This document shows positions 14,104 through 16,081 of a stretch of DNA of 16,081 nucleotides, one piece after another. Within the stretch, counting starts at the first letter, position 1. Every line of letters starts with the position of its first letter. The DNA comes from an uncultured Oscillospiraceae bacterium. Lineage in GTDB: Bacteria; Bacillota; Clostridia; Oscillospirales; Oscillospiraceae. The position numbers were made by a program, and so were the translations under genes. A model generated the notes under the pieces. It was given only the letters and a program-made list of their open reading frames with translations, did no database searches and was not told the origin of the DNA. The stretch is taken from NCBI GenBank assembly GCA_934646175.1, contig CAKUEI010000037.1, positions 1 through 16,081 of the forward strand. Reading direction: 5' to 3'.

Positions 14104-15618
14104 ATGAACGTCAAGAGCATTGAGAAGCAGGAAAAAAGCAGCGTAAAGCTGGTCATCGAGGTCGGCGCAGACGAGTGGAAGCCCGCCTTGGAGAAGGCCT
14201 ATCAAAAGAAGCGCGGCAGCTTCTCTGTTCCCGGCTTCCGCAAGGGTAAGGCGCCCCGCAAGATCATCGAGACCATGTATGGTCCCGGCGTCTTCTATGA
14301 AGAGGCCATCAACCAGACTTATTTCCCCGCTTACATGGAAGCGGTCCGCGAGAAGGATCTGGATGTTGTCGCGTTCCCGCAGGTCGACATTGTGGACGCC
14401 AACACCGAGGGCTATACCTTCAGCGCTGTGGTCGCCGTGCGTCCTGAAGTGAAGCTGGGCAACTATAAGAGCGTGGAGGCGGAAGTGCCCGTCACCAAGA
14501 TCACCGACGAGATGGTGGATGCCGAGGTCATGGCCTATGCCCGCCGCGCCCAGCGCCTGGAGACCGTGGACCGCCCGCTGGAGACCGGCGACACCGCAGT
14601 GATCGACTATGAGGGCTTTGACAACGGCGAGCCCTTTGCCGGTGGCAAGAGCGAGAATTACAGCCTGGAGATCGGCTCCCACAAGTTCATCCCCGGCTTT
14701 GAGGAGCAGCTGGTGGGCATGAAGCCCGGCGAGCACCGCGACATCGAGGTCACCTTCCCTGATAACTATCACAAGGATATGGCGGGCAAGAAGGTCATCT
14801 TCAAGATCGACCTGCACGAGATCAAGCACCCTGTCCTGCCCGCCATCGACGATGAGCTGGCCAAGGACGTGTCCGAGTTCGACACCCTGGCCGAGTTCAA
14901 GGACGATCTGCGCAAAAAACTGACCGGCTTCTATGAGCATCAGGACCAGATGGAGAAGGAAAACATGGTCATGGACGTTCTGGTGAAGGACAGCGAGGTG
15001 GAGATCCCCGAGGCCATGATCCAGGAAGAGGCTCAGCGCGTTGCCGACGATTATAACAACCAGCTGCAGCAGCGCGGCCAGTCCATCGAGCAGTACCTGA
15101 CCGCTCTGGGCATGAAGCCGGAAGATTTCCGCAACACCATTCTGGAAGCTGCCGAGCAGCGTGTGAAGACCCGTCTGGTGCTGGACGCCGTGTTCAAGGC
15201 TGAGAACATGGAGATCACCGAGGAAGAGACCAACGCCGCTCTGGAAGAGATGGGCAAGGAGTACGCCATGCCCGCCGAAGAGCTGAAGAATATGTTGGAT
15301 ATGGAGCAGTTCGCCGAGGATCAGCGTCTGAAGAAGGCCTCCAAGTTCATCATGGATAACGCCAAGGTCGTGGCCCCCAAGAAGACTGCGAAGAAGTCCT
15401 CCAAGAAGGCTGCTGACAAGGATGAGGAGAAGCCCGCCGAGAAGAAGACGGCTAAGAAGACCACGAAGAAGGCCGCCGAGGAAGGCGCTGAGGCGGAGAA
15501 GAAACCCGCCGCCAAGAAGAGAACCACGAAGAAGGCCGCGGAAGAGGGCGAAGAAGCCGCGAAGAAGCCCGCTGCCAAGAAGGCCACGAAGAAAGCGGAA
15601 AAGACCGAAGAGAAGTAA
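14104..15618 (+). CDS. tig: Trigger factor with a lysine-rich C-terminal tail
   Basis: This 504-residue ribosome-bound chaperone contains an N-terminal ribosome-binding domain with the signature FRKGKAP (45-51), an FKBP-type prolyl isomerase domain (about 160-240; VIDYEGFDNGEPF, FIPGFEEQLVGMKPGE) and the helical chaperone arms to about residue 420. Trigger factors usually end near 430 residues. Here a further ~84 residues (421-504) are almost only Lys, Ala, Glu, Thr and Pro, with about 29 lysines and repeats such as KKPAAKK and TTKKAAEE, resembling histone H1-like tails. The ATG at 14104 follows AGGAGG at 14088-14093; the frame is open upstream to 14038 but without family similarity. It has its own promoter and precedes clpP, the common tig-clpP order. 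The identity is certain; the role of the tail is unknown. Confidence 0.97.
   Translation: MNVKSIEKQEKSSVKLVIEVGADEWKPALEKAYQKKRGSFSVPGFRKGKAPRKIIETMYGPGVFYEEAINQTYFPAYMEAVREKDLDVVAFPQVDIVDANTEGYTFSAVVAVRPEVKLGNYKSVEAEVPVTKITDEMVDAEVMAYARRAQRLETVDRPLETGDTAVIDYEGFDNGEPFAGGKSENYSLEIGSHKFIPGFEEQLVGMKPGEHRDIEVTFPDNYHKDMAGKKVIFKIDLHEIKHPVLPAIDDELAKDVSEFDTLAEFKDDLRKKLTGFYEHQDQMEKENMVMDVLVKDSEVEIPEAMIQEEAQRVADDYNNQLQQRGQSIEQYLTALGMKPEDFRNTILEAAEQRVKTRLVLDAVFKAENMEITEEETNAALEEMGKEYAMPAEELKNMLDMEQFAEDQRLKKASKFIMDNAKVVAPKKTAKKSSKKAADKDEEKPAEKKTAKKTTKKAAEEGAEAEKKPAAKKRTTKKAAEEGEEAAKKPAAKKATKKAEKTEEK
15364..15615 (+). repeat. Low-complexity repeated codons encoding the trigger-factor tail
   Basis: The end of tig is built of imperfect in-frame repeats rich in AAG, GCC and GAG codons. 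Related units are KKPAAKKRTTKKAAEEG (from about 15499) and KKPAAKKATKKAEK (from about 15562), with a diverged copy KKTAKKTTKKAAEEG from about 15442. Such repeats can change copy number, so tail length may vary among strains. Confidence 0.75.
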
Positions 15619-15638
15619 AACGGCAAGGCCCGAATGCT

Positions 15639-15670
15639 CACTCCCGCTGTTTTTTGAAACAGCGGGAGTG
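15639..15670 (+). terminator. Perfect 14-bp hairpin after tig, lacking a U-tract
   Basis: CACTCCCGCTGTTT (15639-15652) and AAACAGCGGGAGTG (15657-15670) are perfect complements around a TTTG loop. It lies 21 bases after the tig stop, where a terminator is expected, but no T run follows on either strand. It may be a 3'-end stabiliser, a processing site or a partial terminator. Confidence 0.6.
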
Positions 15671-15706
15671 CGGCGCATCTGCCGGAAGTTGAAACCATTG
15701 GAAAAA

Positions 15707-15736
15707 TGGAATAGACCAGCTCCATTCGGGTATAAT
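15707..15736 (+). promoter_or_regulatory. Promoter of clpP
   Basis: A perfect TATAAT lies at 15731-15736. The best -35 is TGGAAT (15707-15712) at 18 bases, matching only three positions, so an activator or a weak promoter is possible. The ClpP start is 38 bases downstream. Confidence 0.5.
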
Positions 15737-15739
15737 GGG

Positions 15740-15757
15740 ATGACCTGTGAAGGTCAT
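15740..15757. promoter_or_regulatory. Inverted repeat at the clpP transcription start
   Basis: ATGACC (15740-15745) and GGTCAT (15752-15757) form a perfect 6-bp inverted repeat with a 6-base spacer, between the -10 and the ribosome-binding site. It does not match the CtsR tandem heptad. It could be an operator or a small 5' hairpin next to AAGGAGG. Confidence 0.4.
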
Positions 15758-15773
15758 AAAGGAGGAAATCACG

Positions 15774-16081
15774 ATGTTAGATATGAGCCTGGTACCTTAT
15801 GTTGTCGAACAGACCAACCGCGGCGAGCGTTCTTACGACATTTTTTCCCGTCTGCTGAACGACCGCATCATCTTCCTGGGCGAAGAGGTCAATGCGACCA
15901 CCTCCGCGTTGGTGGTGGCGCAGCTGCTGTATCTGGAGGCGCAGGATCCGGATAAGGACATTCAGTTCTACATCAACAGCCCTGGCGGCTCCGTGACGGA
16001 CGGCATGGCCATCTATGACACCATGCAGTATATCAAGTGCGACGTTTCCACCATCTGCATGGGCATGGCCGCGTCCATGGG
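15774..16081 (+). CDS. clpP: ATP-dependent Clp protease proteolytic subunit (5' part)
   Basis: 102 codons of ClpP are present before the window ends. ClpP forms the tetradecameric serine protease that degrades proteins fed by ClpX, ClpC or similar ATPases. The N-terminus reads MLDMSLVPYVVEQTNRGERSYDIFSRLL, the usual form whose first residues are often removed by self-processing. FLGEEVN (34-40), FYINSPGGSVTDGMAIYDTMQ (from residue 65) and GMAASMG follow; S101 in the last motif is the catalytic serine. The histidine and aspartate of the triad lie beyond the window. The ATG at 15774 is preceded by AAAGGAGG at 15758-15765; a second in-frame ATG at 15783 is less well placed. The tig-clpP order suggests clpX next. 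Confidence 0.97.
   Translation, partial: MLDMSLVPYVVEQTNRGERSYDIFSRLLNDRIIFLGEEVNATTSALVVAQLLYLEAQDPDKDIQFYINSPGGSVTDGMAIYDTMQYIKCDVSTICMGMAASM

Noticed and set aside
15636..15672. CIRCE (HrcA) element
   Set aside because: The CACTCCC/GGGAGTG arms superficially resemble CIRCE, but the sequence and the 4-base loop do not match the TTAGCACTC-N9-GAGTGCTAA pattern.
13984..15678. 564-codon minus-strand frame rich in Leu, Gly and His opposite tig
   Set aside because: Its composition mirrors the antisense of lysine/glutamate-rich tig codons, and trigger factor is unmistakable on the plus strand.
15740..15765. CtsR operator ahead of clpP
   Set aside because: One GGTCATA-like heptad is present, but the required second tandem heptad is missing.

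Overview
The window looks like a chromosomal segment of a GC-rich, endospore-forming anaerobic Firmicute. The best guess is the Oscillospiraceae (Flavonifractor/Lawsonibacter/Intestinimonas-like gut Clostridia). The basis is a SpoIVFA/SpoIVFB-like sporulation pair, the order rplS-rbgA-rnhB-yraN, trigger factor followed by ClpP, strong AGGAGG ribosome-binding sites with frequent TTG/GTG starts, and an anaerobic molybdenum oxidoreductase. The taxon is an inference from gene content; no rRNA is present.

Region 1 (1-4077, minus strand) is an accessory respiratory or redox operon. It encodes a 890-residue molybdopterin catalytic subunit without a Tat signal, a four-cluster DmsB-like ferredoxin subunit, and a TorD-type maturation chaperone whose reading frame runs on into what looks like an iron-sulfur protein and leaves the window. 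The three genes are joined by 4-base ATGA overlaps. They are read from one good sigma-A promoter (4123-4151) with an inverted repeat at the predicted transcription start, so the operon is probably regulated. The substrate is not identifiable.

Region 2 (4248-8405, plus strand) holds the SpoIVFA-like M23 protein and SpoIVFB-like site-2 protease, then a radical-SAM protein with a DUF2344 partner of unknown function.

Region 3 (8406-13987) begins with rplS, which has its own promoter, leader and terminator. A tight run follows: rbgA (50S assembly), rnhB (RNase HII), yraN, an M19 dipeptidase, thrC and a metallophosphoesterase. Most junctions overlap or are only 20-35 bases long, which suggests one transcript from the promoter at 8937-8965.

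Region 4 (13988-16081) holds tig, whose trigger factor carries an unusual ~84-residue lysine/alanine/glutamate-rich C-terminal tail. A perfect 14-bp hairpin and a new promoter lead into clpP, cut by the window end just after its catalytic serine.

No gene-free stretch exceeds 300 bases. No tRNA, rRNA, CRISPR array, insertion sequence or attachment site was seen.
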